Origin: CAZGTQ01 sp964528575
GTDB lineage: Bacteria; Planctomycetota; UBA1135; GCA-002686595
Length of the DNA stretch: 27,928 nt
NCBI GenBank assembly: GCA_964528575.1
Contig: CAZGTQ010000264.1
Coordinates: 1-27,928 of the forward strand
Direction of reading: 5' to 3'
Shown: positions 16,874 to 25,319 of the stretch, piece after piece
How positions within the stretch are numbered: the stretch's first letter is position 1
Layout of the letters: each line of letters begins with the position of its first letter
Translations under genes and position numbers: made by a program
Notes under the pieces: generated by a model
Databases searched by the model: none
Told to the model about the DNA's origin: nothing
What the model saw: only the letters and a program-made list of their open reading frames with translations

Positions 16874-18469
16874 GTGACCGATGCCGCTCCCCGTTCCACC
16901 GCCACGGCCCGGACCGCGGCGCGGGTGCGGACGCTCCCGATGCGTCCCCTGCTGCGCGACTCGTGGATCGTGTTCGGGTCGGCGTTCGCGCTCTTCCTCG
17001 CGACGTTCGGCGTCCACAGCAACGGGCTGATCCTCGGGAACGACGTCGTTCCGTACGCGGTCGCCCTCACGTCCGGCGATCCCGCCGGCCTGTGGAACCC
17101 GCACCACCTGCTGTTCCACCCGATCGCGGGGCTGATCACCGACATGTGGTGCCTCGCGACCGGGAGCGAGCCGACGGTCGCGCGCGCCCTGCAGGGCCAG
17201 ACGATCGTCTCGGCCCTCGGCGGCGCGGCGGCCGTCGTCGTGCTCTTCCGCTTCCTCACGCACGTCTGCCGCCGCGCGACCGCGCTCCTGTTCGCCGGCA
17301 TTTTCGCGCTGTCGTCCGGGACGTGGCTGTACGCGTCGGTCGGCGAGACGTACCTGCCGGCCACCGCGGCGCTCGCGGCGCTGCTCGTCCACTGCGCGCA
17401 GGTGAAGCTCTCCATGCGCGCGCCGAACCCGGTGCTGATCGGGGCGTGGCTCTACGTCGCGGTCCTGTTCCGCCAGGACAGCGTGCTCGTCGTCCCCGCG
17501 CTCCCGTTCTTCCTGCCCTGGCGCATCGCGCTCGTGTCGATCTCGGGCTCAGGGCTCCTCGCGGTCGGCATGTACGGCTTCGCATGGCTGCTGTCGGGGA
17601 GCCAGCTCGGCTTCGCGACGTGGCTGTTCGGCCTCGCGGAGACCGGCCTGTGGGGCGAGGGGCTGAACATCACCGGCTTCGCCGTGTCGCCGGTGATGAT
17701 GCTGGCCGCGCTCGGCTTCGGCACGTTCTACGTGCAGACGATGTTCTTCGACACCGGCGGCGTCGTGCAGTGGATCCAGGCGGCGAGCGGCCTGCTCGCG
17801 GGCGTGCTGCTCGTGAGCGCGTGCCTGCCGCGCCGTCCGCTCAACGACAAGGGCCGCGCGGTCGCCGTCGGGCTCGGCGTGTTCGTGCTCGTGCGGTTCC
17901 TGTTCATCACGTGGTGGCAGCCGAGCAACCTCGAGTACCACGCGGGCACCGTCCTGCCGGTCGTGCTCCTCGTCGCGGTCCTCGGCGACCCGCGGATCGG
18001 CCCCCAGGCGCGCGCGCTGCGGCGCACCAAGCTGCTCGTGTGCCTGATCCTCGTCGGCGTCGGCAACTGGTTCACGCTGATCGGGCCCAACCAGAGCGAC
18101 GAGATCGCGCGCCGCTCGGCGGATGCGATCTCCTCGGCCGGGCCCGGCGGCATGGTCGTCGCGATCGACACGCTGCAGTACTACGCGTTGCTGCGCGAGG
18201 AGCCGCGCAACGTCACGCTCGTCGACGCGAGCCAGGCGCTGCTCGGCTCGCCCGAGCAGATCCCCGCGGTGCGCGCGGCGATCGCGCGGACGCTCGAGAC
18301 GGGCGGAGCGGTCTTCGTCGTGCGCGACGTCGTGCTGCCGGCGTTCTGGCGTCTGGCGCCGCCGGTCCCGACGGAGCCGCTGCATGCGCTCCTCGACGGC
18401 TACACGAGCGAACCCATCGCGGACCGCGAGGACCGCGTCTGGGCGATCCAGGTCAAGCCTCCGAATTGA
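16874..18469 (+). CDS. Polytopic membrane protein, GT-C glycosyltransferase-like
   Basis: About 531 aa from GTG 16874; GTG 16811 would add 21 residues of low-quality sequence, and ATG 16940 is another choice. Roughly ten hydrophobic helices start near residue 31 (WIVFGSAFALFLATFG). The first loop carries GNDVVPY with Asp57 and NPHHLLFHP (75-83), in the place where GT-C enzymes keep their catalytic acidic residue and donor-binding segment. VGETYLPATAALAALLVH lies in a mid helix. The last ~130 residues are soluble. GT-C enzymes use polyprenyl-phosphate sugars on the outer face. I infer that class from topology and the loop motif; the exact family is not recognised. A second GT-C-like gene follows after 23 bp. 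Confidence 0.75.
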   Translation: MTDAAPRSTATARTAARVRTLPMRPLLRDSWIVFGSAFALFLATFGVHSNGLILGNDVVPYAVALTSGDPAGLWNPHHLLFHPIAGLITDMWCLATGSEPTVARALQGQTIVSALGGAAAVVVLFRFLTHVCRRATALLFAGIFALSSGTWLYASVGETYLPATAALAALLVHCAQVKLSMRAPNPVLIGAWLYVAVLFRQDSVLVVPALPFFLPWRIALVSISGSGLLAVGMYGFAWLLSGSQLGFATWLFGLAETGLWGEGLNITGFAVSPVMMLAALGFGTFYVQTMFFDTGGVVQWIQAASGLLAGVLLVSACLPRRPLNDKGRAVAVGLGVFVLVRFLFITWWQPSNLEYHAGTVLPVVLLVAVLGDPRIGPQARALRRTKLLVCLILVGVGNWFTLIGPNQSDEIARRSADAISSAGPGGMVVAIDTLQYYALLREEPRNVTLVDASQALLGSPEQIPAVRAAIARTLETGGAVFVVRDVVLPAFWRLAPPVPTEPLHALLDGYTSEPIADREDRVWAIQVKPPN

Positions 18470-18492
18470 CCCGGGGCTCGGCGCCCGGTCCC

Positions 18493-20196
18493 ATGGCCGC
18501 CATGCCCCAGACCGCCGTGCCCGACCCCGCGCGCACACTCGCCGCGCGCCTCGAGGTCGCGGGGGTCGTGCTCCTGTTCCTCGCCGCGCTCTACCCGCGC
18601 CTGCGCGACTTCGACGCGCCGTTCGACCGTCAGTTCGAGGGCTTCCAGGGCGCGTTCTTCGCGACCTGCGCGATCAACTACGAGCGGCTGGGCGTCGGCG
18701 CGCTGGCCGGCTACCCCGTCGTCAACGTCGCGCTCGATCCCGAGCGGCCCGAGACGTGGTACGAGTACGCGAACCACCCGCCGGCGGTGCCGCTGCTCGC
18801 GTGGGCGAGCGCGCGGGCGTTCGGCCCGGAGGGCTGGCGCGACGCGTGGCGGGAGGAGCGCGCTCCGGTCGGGCTCGAGCCGTCCCTGCGCCTGCCGTTC
18901 CTCGCGCTGCACCTGGTCGGCTTGCTCGCGGCGTGGTGGGCGGTGCGCGAGGCCCACGGGCCGCGGCCGGCGCTGCTCACGCTCGCGCTGCTCGCCGTGC
19001 TGCCGCTCTCGGCGCTCTACGCGACGCTCGTCAACTACGAGAACCCGGCGCTCGCGTTCGTGCTGCTCGGGACGGCGTTCTTCGCGCGCTGGGCGAAGGC
19101 GCGCGAGCGGCGCTCGCGCGCGCTCGCCGCCGCCGCGCTCTGCTTCGGCCTCGCCGGCTGCGTCACGTACACCGGCGCGTTCTTCGTCGTTGCGCTCGTG
19201 CTCGAGCGGCTCGTCCGGCGGCGCGTGCGCGACGCGATCCTCGTCGCGGCGGCGCTCGGCGGCGCGACGCTCGTGCCGCTCGCCGTGCACGCCGTCTGCT
19301 CGGCGCACGCGCTCGAGCTCGCGGGCGCGAGCCCGACGCTGCTCGGCGACCGCGTGGGCGCGATGCTCGGGCCCCTCCTCGACGGGAGCGTGCCGCTCCC
19401 CCGCTGGCTCGCGGCGCAGCTCCACAACGCCGTGCGCGTGTTCTCGTGGCCGCTCGTCGCGTGCGCCGCGGCGGGCGCGGTGCTCGCGCTCGTGCCGCGG
19501 CGCGCGCGCGGCGACGAGCGCGAGCGCGTCTCCCTCGCCCTGCCCCTGTTCGCCGGCGGCGCGCTCACGCTGTTCGCGTTCTACCGCCACACGTCGAGCG
19601 TCCCGGGCCAGGACAACTTCTTCCTCAACGTCGCGCCGGGCGCGTGCGCGCTCGCGGCGCTCGTCTTCGACCGCCTCGCGACGCCCCTTGCGCGCCTGCG
19701 CGCCGGCATCGCGCCGCTCGTCGTCGCCGTCGGCCTCGTCGCGATGCCCGCGCTCGCCCGCATGGAGGCGCTGCGGTACGAGTGGCGCGCGCCCGGTCCC
19801 GCCGACGTGCCGCCGGGCGCGGTTGCGCCGGGCCCCCCCGTGCCGCTGCCCGTGACGAACGGCCGCGAGCTCGCCGAGCTGCTCCCGCCGCGGAGCGCGA
19901 CGCTCTACCCCGAGGCGCTGGGCCTCAACACGGCGACGTTCTACTACGCGTGGCGGACGATGTACCCGATCGCGCACCCCGACGGTGCCTCGCTCGCGCA
20001 GCAGTTCTTCCACTCGCTCGGCCTCGAGCGCGCGCCGACGTACCTCGCGCTGCCGCGCGACCCCCCGCCGGCCGCGCGGCCCGGCGTCGAGTCGCTGCGG
20101 GCCGCGTTTGCCGAGCGGCTCCCCGCGCTCGCCGAGCGGCCGCCCGAGCGCGAGACCGCGCGCTGGGTCGCGTACCGGCTGAATCCGGACCGCTGA
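18493..20196 (+). CDS. GT39/ArnT-like polytopic glycosyltransferase
   Basis: A 567-aa membrane protein; ATG 18502 is an equally possible start. The first helix (about 22-36) is followed by a loop with FDRQFEGFQG (44-53), an acidic segment where PMT/ArnT enzymes hold catalytic Asp/Glu. ANHPPAVPLLAW (93-104) matches the PP-containing second-loop motif of this superfamily. About ten further helices follow, with a periplasmic C-terminal part including ATFYYAWRTMYPIAHP. Such enzymes transfer sugars from polyprenyl phosphate carriers to lipids or proteins outside the membrane. Donor and acceptor are unknown. It lies 23 bp after another GT-C-like gene, probably in one transcript, and ends against a convergent exonuclease gene. 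Confidence 0.8.
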   Translation: MAAMPQTAVPDPARTLAARLEVAGVVLLFLAALYPRLRDFDAPFDRQFEGFQGAFFATCAINYERLGVGALAGYPVVNVALDPERPETWYEYANHPPAVPLLAWASARAFGPEGWRDAWREERAPVGLEPSLRLPFLALHLVGLLAAWWAVREAHGPRPALLTLALLAVLPLSALYATLVNYENPALAFVLLGTAFFARWAKARERRSRALAAAALCFGLAGCVTYTGAFFVVALVLERLVRRRVRDAILVAAALGGATLVPLAVHAVCSAHALELAGASPTLLGDRVGAMLGPLLDGSVPLPRWLAAQLHNAVRVFSWPLVACAAAGAVLALVPRRARGDERERVSLALPLFAGGALTLFAFYRHTSSVPGQDNFFLNVAPGACALAALVFDRLATPLARLRAGIAPLVVAVGLVAMPALARMEALRYEWRAPGPADVPPGAVAPGPPVPLPVTNGRELAELLPPRSATLYPEALGLNTATFYYAWRTMYPIAHPDGASLAQQFFHSLGLERAPTYLALPRDPPPAARPGVESLRAAFAERLPALAERPPERETARWVAYRLNPDR

Positions 20197-20226
20197 CGGC
20201 TCGGCACGCCGGAGTCAGCACGGTCC
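20187..20226. terminator. Bidirectional hairpin across two convergent stop codons
   Basis: GGACCG then CTGAC (20187-20197) pairs with GTCAG then CGGTCC (20214-20226), with a small bulge. An inner CGGC (20197-20200)/GCCG (20208-20211) stem is also possible. The structure spans both gene ends. No T-run. Confidence 0.45.
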
Positions 20227-20970
20227 CGCGTCCGCCGACGCGGGCGCCGCGGGCGCCGCCGCCGCCGGCGCCGCGGGGCCGCCCTGGAACAGCGGCAGCA
20301 AGGTCGGCGCGATCTTCGTGTAGAGCGCGGCCGTCGCGCGCACGTCGCGCAGGCAATACTCGCCGATGTCCTCGATGCGGCCGTCGCGGTACGCGCGCGC
20401 GATCTGGCTCCCGTCGATCGAGCCTTTGGGGCTGTCGACGTCGAAGCGGCGGCACCAGAAGTCGAGCGAGTAGCGGTCGCGCACGGCGCCCTGGAACGTG
20501 AACACGTCGAGCAGGTCGCAGTGCTGCGCGATCGTGTAGCGGTTGCCGACGAGCTGCAGGCTCGGGCGCACGCCGAGCTGCGCGGAGCGGATCATCAGCA
20601 TCGGCCCGTCGTAGCAGCGGCCGTTGTACGAGACGAGGCGCGGGCGCTTGCGGCCGACGACCTCCCAGAACTTGCGGAGGAGCTCCTCCTCCTCGCCACG
20701 GAAGACGTCGCTGTGCGCGACGCGCTCCCACTCGCGCTGGGGCTCGCTCTCGCCCTCCAAGAGCACGAGGCCGCGCTCCGCTTCGACGTTCCACAGGCCG
20801 ATCGCGATGATCTTGCCGAGCCCGGGGACGAGCGCCGTGCGCTCGGGCACCGCATCGCGCTCGCGCTCGTCGCGCGCGCGCTCGAGCAGGTAGCCGCGCG
20901 TGATCTCGTCCACGTCCTCCCACAGGTGGCCCGCGACCTCGATGTCGAAGGCGATCGTCGCGTCGCTCAT
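20215..20970 (-). CDS. Predicted 3'-5' exonuclease (DnaQ-like, DEDDy)
   Basis: A 251-aa protein. Exo I is FDIE with Asp9 and Glu11. Exo II is LVSYNGRCYDGPML with Asp121. Exo III is YCLRD with Tyr205 and Asp209. These are the four metal-binding acids plus Tyr of the DEDDy subclass. The arrangement matches the predicted exonucleases related to the PolB proofreading domain (COG3298 type), which act without a fused polymerase. Residues 228-251 are an Ala/Pro-rich tail. The ATG overlaps the stop of the phosphodiesterase gene (ATGA), so it is co-translated with a secreted lipoprotein, an odd pairing for a cytoplasmic nuclease. Substrate unknown. Confidence 0.88.
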   Translation of the reverse strand: MSDATIAFDIEVAGHLWEDVDEITRGYLLERARDERERDAVPERTALVPGLGKIIAIGLWNVEAERGLVLLEGESEPQREWERVAHSDVFRGEEEELLRKFWEVVGRKRPRLVSYNGRCYDGPMLMIRSAQLGVRPSLQLVGNRYTIAQHCDLLDVFTFQGAVRDRYSLDFWCRRFDVDSPKGSIDGSQIARAYRDGRIEDIGEYCLRDVRATAALYTKIAPTLLPLFQGGPAAPAAAAPAAPASADAGPC

Positions 20971-22364
20971 TCGTCCTCCCCGTCGTCGAGGTAACCGAGC
21001 GCCCGCAGGTTCTCGATGAACTGCTGGTCCATGCCCTCGCGGGGCACGCGCGCAGCCGTCGGCTCGCGGAACGCCGGGTCGGGGTTCGCGCCGATGCGCA
21101 GCGGGTGGTCGCGGCGCCAAACCTCCTCGAGCGTCGTCTCGAGCGGATTGCGGCCGCGGTCGGCGTACGGCCAGTGCTCGGGCACCGGCAGCTCGAGCAT
21201 CCGCAACAGGAGCGGCGCGACGCCGAGCACGTCGCCGATCGATTCGCGCGGCGTGCCGAGCAGGCTCCCGCGCTGTCGAACGAGCGGCCCGGCGGCGGCG
21301 AAGATCCCGGGCGGCGCATCCTGGTGGTGGCCCGAGTTCGGGTTGTCGGGCTGATTCCACATCTCGAGGTCCGCGTGCATGCCGTGGTCGGAGAGCACGA
21401 TCACGTTCGCGTCCGGCGGCGCCGCGGCGACGAGCTCGCCGATCATGCGGTCGGCCGCCGCGTACGCGCTCGGGACGAAGTCGCTGTACTCGGCGAGATC
21501 CGCCGGCGGGATCCGGTCGGCGTAGCCCATGTCCTGCGGCCGCCAGTAGCGCCAGAAGCGGTGCCCGGCGACGTCGGGGATCGCCAGGTACACGAGCACG
21601 AGGTCGCCCGGCTCGTGCTCGAGGAAGTGACGGCCGATCGCCGCGAACGAGCGGTCGGCCGCGAACGTCCACATCAGGTCGTTGATGCCGCGCGCGGGCA
21701 CGACGCCCGGGTCGCGCTCGGGCCGCGGGAAGGCCTCCCAGAACGTGCGCTTCACGTCCTGCTCGTCCTCGATCCAGCCGACGAACGGCTCGACCTCCGC
21801 CGCGAGCGCGGGCGGATACGTCTGCTCGGGCAGGTCGCGCCACAAGTTGCCCTTCCACACGATCTGCGCCTGCGACTGCGCGGCGTAGCTCGCGACGACG
21901 CGGCCGCGGACCGCTTCCGCGGGCCACGAGACCCACCAGCCGACCACGTCGACCGTCCGTCCGGCGTCCGACACGATGTTCCACAGCGCCGGGACCTTGC
22001 GGCAGTTGCTCGTGAACGGGAGCCCGTCCTCGGTGAGGAAGTCGACGATGCCGTGGGCCTGGGGGAGCTGGCCGGTCGCGACCGTCGTCCAGATCACGGG
22101 GGAGTACGTCGGCTCGAGCGTGTGCAGCGTGCCGAGCACTCCGCGCTCGGCGATGCGCGCGAGGTTCGGCATGCGTCCGGCGTCCAGGAGCTCGTCGACG
22201 ATCGCCGGCTCGAGCCCGTCGACGGCGATCACGACGAGCGGCGCGCGCTCGGCGGCGTCGGCGTCGGCCGCGCGGTCGTGGCAGCCGGCGAGCGCCAGCG
22301 CCAGCGCCGCCGCGACGACGGCCGCGGGGCGCCGCGGGCGGGGCCGAGGCACGGGGGGAGCCAT
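20967..22364 (-). CDS. Lipoprotein alkaline-phosphatase-superfamily phosphodiesterase
   Basis: A 465-aa protein with a lipoprotein signal peptide: basic start, hydrophobic core and lipobox LAGC with Cys28. The catalytic fold follows that of type I phosphodiesterase/nucleotide pyrophosphatases: Asp49 (VIAVDGLEP), nucleophile Thr in SPVIWTTVATGQ (probably Thr93), AHGIVDF, DVAGH (metal Asp/His), LSDHGM (metal Asp/His) and the later NSGHHQD His. It would cleave a phospho(di)ester outside the cytoplasmic membrane. The ending ENLRALGYLDD is common in this superfamily in planctomycete-type genomes. The physiological substrate is unknown. ATG 22364 lies 6 nt after a TATACC box, so the transcript is probably leaderless. 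The exonuclease gene overlaps its stop. Confidence 0.9.
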   Translation of the reverse strand: MAPPVPRPRPRRPAAVVAAALALALAGCHDRAADADAAERAPLVVIAVDGLEPAIVDELLDAGRMPNLARIAERGVLGTLHTLEPTYSPVIWTTVATGQLPQAHGIVDFLTEDGLPFTSNCRKVPALWNIVSDAGRTVDVVGWWVSWPAEAVRGRVVASYAAQSQAQIVWKGNLWRDLPEQTYPPALAAEVEPFVGWIEDEQDVKRTFWEAFPRPERDPGVVPARGINDLMWTFAADRSFAAIGRHFLEHEPGDLVLVYLAIPDVAGHRFWRYWRPQDMGYADRIPPADLAEYSDFVPSAYAAADRMIGELVAAAPPDANVIVLSDHGMHADLEMWNQPDNPNSGHHQDAPPGIFAAAGPLVRQRGSLLGTPRESIGDVLGVAPLLLRMLELPVPEHWPYADRGRNPLETTLEEVWRRDHPLRIGANPDPAFREPTAARVPREGMDQQFIENLRALGYLDDGEDE

Positions 22365-22370
22365 GCCGCA

Positions 22371-22377
22371 GGTATAA
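22371..22377 (-). promoter_or_regulatory. -10 box of the phosphodiesterase gene, probably leaderless
   Basis: On the minus strand TTATACC ends 6 nt before the ATG. The hexamer may be read as TTATAC or TATACC. No -35 box seen. Confidence 0.45.
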
Positions 22378-22399
22378 GGCGGCGCCGGACGCGGCGCCA

Positions 22400-22492
22400 G
22401 GGCGCGTCGGGTAGGACGCGCGCCGAGTGGCCGGCGCGTCGCCTACGACGCGCGAGTGTGGCCGGCGCGTCGGGTACGACGCGCGAGTGTGG
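22400..22492. repeat. Three tandem 31-bp units, each a hairpin
   Basis: Units at 22400-22430, 22431-22461 and 22462-22492. Units 2 and 3 each hold a perfect 8-bp inverted repeat, GCGCGTCG and CGACGCGC, around a 4-nt loop (CCTA in unit 2, GGTA in unit 3). Unit 1 has the same stem with one mismatch. Units 2 and 3 differ at only two bases, in the loop. After an 8-nt gap, a degenerate fourth copy runs from about 22500 into the end of the metalloprotease gene. The array lies between that gene's stop and the phosphodiesterase promoter. Confidence 0.85.
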
Positions 22493-22512
22493 CGGTTTGC
22501 CGGCGCTCGGCG

Positions 22513-24714
22513 CTACGACGCGCGCCGGGCCGCCGGCGTGCGCGCGCGCACGCCCAGGACGACGAGCAGGGCGATGAGCCACCACGAGCCGAGCAGCGCG
22601 TCCGACGCGCGGAAGTCGCCGGCGGAGCCGGCCGCGTGGCAGCCGCCGCCGCCGCCGCCGGTGGACGCCGCGTTGAACGTGAACGCGCTCGCCAGGACGG
22701 ACGCCTGCTGCGTCACGTCGTCGCGGACGAGCACGTGCACCTGACCCGCGGCGTGGGCCGGCGTCGTCACGGTGAGCGTGCCCGCGTCGACGAACGTCAC
22801 GCTCGCCGCCTCGATCCCGCCGAGGCCGGTGTCCTTGGCGACGCCGAAGAACACGCGGCTGTCCGCGGTGAATCCCGAGCCGCTGATCGTGACCGTGCGG
22901 CCGCCCTCCGCCTTGCCCTGGGCCGGGGCGATGGCCGCCAGGGCGGGGTCGGCCTGCGCGGCGTAGACGAACGAGCTCGTCGCGAGTCCCCCGCCGGGGT
23001 TCTCGACCTCGAGCATGTACGGCCCGCCCGGCAGACCGCCCTCGGTCGTGACGCGCACGCGCTTGGCGCTGTCGACCGCGACGCCGCTCTGCTCGATGCC
23101 GTCGATGCGCACGACGGCGCCCGCCATGAACTGCGCGCCGCGCACGACCAGCTCGGTGCCGCCCGCAGCGGCGCCCGCGGGCGGGAACACCGAGTCGATC
23201 GCCGGGTTGGCCGACGCGACGAACGCGCCCACGCCACGGCCCTCGACGCCGCTCGCGTCGACGACGACGACGTCGTAGGTCCCGGCGGCCGTCGCGCCCG
23301 TCGTGAGCTGGATCGTCGTGTCGTTCACGACCGTCGCGTCGTCGCCGTCGGTGTAGACGCGCTCGCCGATCACGACGCGCGCGCCCGGCCGCAAGCCGGT
23401 GCCGGTGATCGTGAGAGCGGTGCCCCCCTGGAACGCGCCGACGCCGGGCGAGACGTCGCTCACCGTCGGGTTCGGCGGCGTGAGCTCGATCGCCGCGGGC
23501 AACACGTCGATGTCGCCCGACGGGTCGGTCACCGTCAGGTCGACGTGCCCGATCGGCGTGCCGGGCGGGACCGTGACGAGGAACATCACCTGCGTCCCGA
23601 GCCAGCTCGTCGGCGAGACGACGACGTTCGGGTCGCTCGACTCGATCGTCGAGCCGACGACGAGCCCGGAGCCGCCGAGAGTGCGCGCCACCGTCGAGCC
23701 GATGACGCCGCGCTTGGGCAGCGCGTCGGTGATACGGCCGAGGTTGAGCGCGATCGGGGGCGGCACGACGAGCGTGCCGAGGTCGACCGCGTCGCCGCCG
23801 GAGACCGTCGCGCTCGAGCCGTAGAACGCCGCCGCGAAGTTCGTCTGGATCGTCTGGCCGCCGACGAAGTTGGCGCCCGACACGGGCTCGTCGAGCGGAT
23901 GCGCGTAGACGACGTACGTGCCGTCGGAGAGACCGCGCAGGGCGAAGCCGCCGCCGTCGTTCGTGATCGTCGAGGCGTACGTGCGGCCGGCCGCGTCGCG
24001 CGCGACGACGTGCGCGCCGGCGACCGGGTTGCCGTTGCTCTCGCGCTCGACCGTCCCCGTGATCCGTCCGAAACCGCCGTTCGAGGGATACGCGTCGCGC
24101 AGCCCGGTGACCTCGTCGCGCGACGGGCTGCGCTGGAGCACGGCGAGCGGCTGCACGAACGGGAACATGCTCGCCCCCGCCCAGCCGCTGTGGTCGAGCC
24201 CGAGCAGGTGACCCAGCTCGTGCGTCGCGACGTCGGCGACGTCGTAGCGGCCCGCTTCTCCGCTCGTCGTGAAATCGAATCCCGCCCCGTTGAAGAGCAC
24301 GTCGGCGTCATCGATCGCGCCGTTGCCGAAGAAGAAGATCGGCGTGACCGCGACCGTCTGCGAGCCGCCGGGGAAGAAGCCCGAGGCGTTGCTCTCGTCG
24401 AACAGGATCAGGTGGATGTCGTTCGCCTGCCAGTCGGTGCGCGCCTGCTGCCCCGCCGCGCTCGTCTCGACGAGCTGCGCCTCGGTGCCGCCGATGGAGT
24501 TCCACGCCTCGATCGCGAGCCGCAGCGCGCCGACGTGGCTGCCGTCCGCGATGGAGTCCGACCCCGTCGAGTTGATCACGATCCCGACGTCGCTCGGCGT
24601 GGTCCAGAAGAGCGCGCTCCCGGTCCCGGGGTGGCGCAGCCGCACGTGCGCGCCCGCGGCCCCGGCGAGCGCGACGAGACCCGCCCCGAGGATCCAACGC
24701 GTGCGCCGCCGCAT
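22513..24714 (-). CDS. Secreted matrixin-like metalloprotease with IPT repeats and C-terminal anchor
   Basis: A 733-aa protein. A signal peptide covers about 1-22. A matrixin-like zinc protease domain (about 32-210) has HELGHLLGLDHS (His165, Glu166, His169, His175), a Met-turn at Met183 and the closing DEVTGLRDAYP. A carboxypeptidase-regulatory-like beta domain follows (217-275: GTVERESNGNPVAGAHVVAR, GLSDGTYVVYAHP). Then come IPT/TIG Ig-like domains: one degenerate (about 326-410) and three clear (416-500, 504-586, 590-681). The C-terminus has a poly-Gly run ending at Cys692, a membrane helix (about 704-723) and Arg residues. This resembles tripartite sorting tags such as MYXO-CTERM. The ATG overlaps the preceding stop by one base (TGATG). 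Confidence 0.88.
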   Translation of the reverse strand: MRRRTRWILGAGLVALAGAAGAHVRLRHPGTGSALFWTTPSDVGIVINSTGSDSIADGSHVGALRLAIEAWNSIGGTEAQLVETSAAGQQARTDWQANDIHLILFDESNASGFFPGGSQTVAVTPIFFFGNGAIDDADVLFNGAGFDFTTSGEAGRYDVADVATHELGHLLGLDHSGWAGASMFPFVQPLAVLQRSPSRDEVTGLRDAYPSNGGFGRITGTVERESNGNPVAGAHVVARDAAGRTYASTITNDGGGFALRGLSDGTYVVYAHPLDEPVSGANFVGGQTIQTNFAAAFYGSSATVSGGDAVDLGTLVVPPPIALNLGRITDALPKRGVIGSTVARTLGGSGLVVGSTIESSDPNVVVSPTSWLGTQVMFLVTVPPGTPIGHVDLTVTDPSGDIDVLPAAIELTPPNPTVSDVSPGVGAFQGGTALTITGTGLRPGARVVIGERVYTDGDDATVVNDTTIQLTTGATAAGTYDVVVVDASGVEGRGVGAFVASANPAIDSVFPPAGAAAGGTELVVRGAQFMAGAVVRIDGIEQSGVAVDSAKRVRVTTEGGLPGGPYMLEVENPGGGLATSSFVYAAQADPALAAIAPAQGKAEGGRTVTISGSGFTADSRVFFGVAKDTGLGGIEAASVTFVDAGTLTVTTPAHAAGQVHVLVRDDVTQQASVLASAFTFNAASTGGGGGGCHAAGSAGDFRASDALLGSWWLIALLVVLGVRARTPAARRAS

Positions 24715-25319
24715 CACTCGTCCTCCGTGCGGGCGAACGCCGCCGCGCGCCGCGCCGCCGCGGCGGCCTCGAGCCGCGCGAGGACGTCGGCGTAGTCGAG
24801 GACCCCCAGCGCGCCCGGCTCGTGCACCGTTCCGCCGGGGTCGACGAGCCCGAGCGCCCCGAGCTCGCGCACGAGCACCTTGTCGCCGTCCGCTCCGCTC
24901 GCGACGCGCAGGCGCCCCTGCGCCAGGCCGACCGGCATGCGTGCGCCGTCGGCGGACGCCTCGCTGAAGAACAGGAGCGAGCGCTCGCCCGCCGCGAGCC
25001 GCGGCAGGCCGGGCACGAGCATCCCGCGCCCGTCGGAAAGCACGCCGCCCGGCACGCGCACCGCGCGCGCGGGGACGTCGTCGCCCCAGAACGTGCGGTC
25101 GACGTCGAGCTCGTACTCGGTCTCGATGCGCCCGTCGGGCTGCTCGAGCGTGCGCACGCCGACGACGCGCGCCTCGACCGCGAGGTCCGCGTGCTGCAAC
25201 AGGCCCTCGACGTCGAGACGGACCGCGGTGCTGGCCCCGACCGAGGGTGCCTCGCCGCCGCCGGCGAGCCGATGGCCGGCCGCCGCGGACACGACCAGGA
25301 GAACGAGCAGGATGCGCAT
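24714..25319 (-). CDS. Secreted protein of unknown function, partner of the metalloprotease
   Basis: A 201-aa protein with a short N-terminal signal peptide (MRILLVLLVVSAAAG). The body reads as a small beta-rich domain: HADLAVEARVVGVRT, TEYELDVDRTFWGDD, VPGLPRLAAGERSLLFF. This pattern resembles short extracellular domains often found beside matrixins in delta-proteobacteria-like genomes, but I cannot name it. No catalytic motif. Residues 160-201 are helical and Ala/Arg-rich. It is the first gene of a two-gene unit; the TGATG overlap with the metalloprotease suggests the two act together, for example as inhibitor, substrate or secretion helper (inference). Confidence 0.75.
   Translation of the reverse strand: MRILLVLLVVSAAAGHRLAGGGEAPSVGASTAVRLDVEGLLQHADLAVEARVVGVRTLEQPDGRIETEYELDVDRTFWGDDVPARAVRVPGGVLSDGRGMLVPGLPRLAAGERSLLFFSEASADGARMPVGLAQGRLRVASGADGDKVLVRELGALGLVDPGGTVHEPGALGVLDYADVLARLEAAAAARRAAAFARTEDE

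Noticed and set aside
16795..18492. Frame starting at ATG 16795 that runs through to 20196 as one 1133-aa protein
   Set aside because: Its first 560 codons are an out-of-frame reading of the GT-C-like gene at 16874; only the part from 18493 is protein-like.
22400..22530. Possible small CRISPR array
   Set aside because: The 31-bp units abut directly with no unique spacers, and no cas gene is nearby; they are tandem hairpin repeats.
22456..24795. 779-codon plus-strand frame opposite the metalloprotease
   Set aside because: Arg/Asp/Val-biased noise without domains; the minus strand has the HExGHxxGxxH site, IPT domains and a signal peptide.
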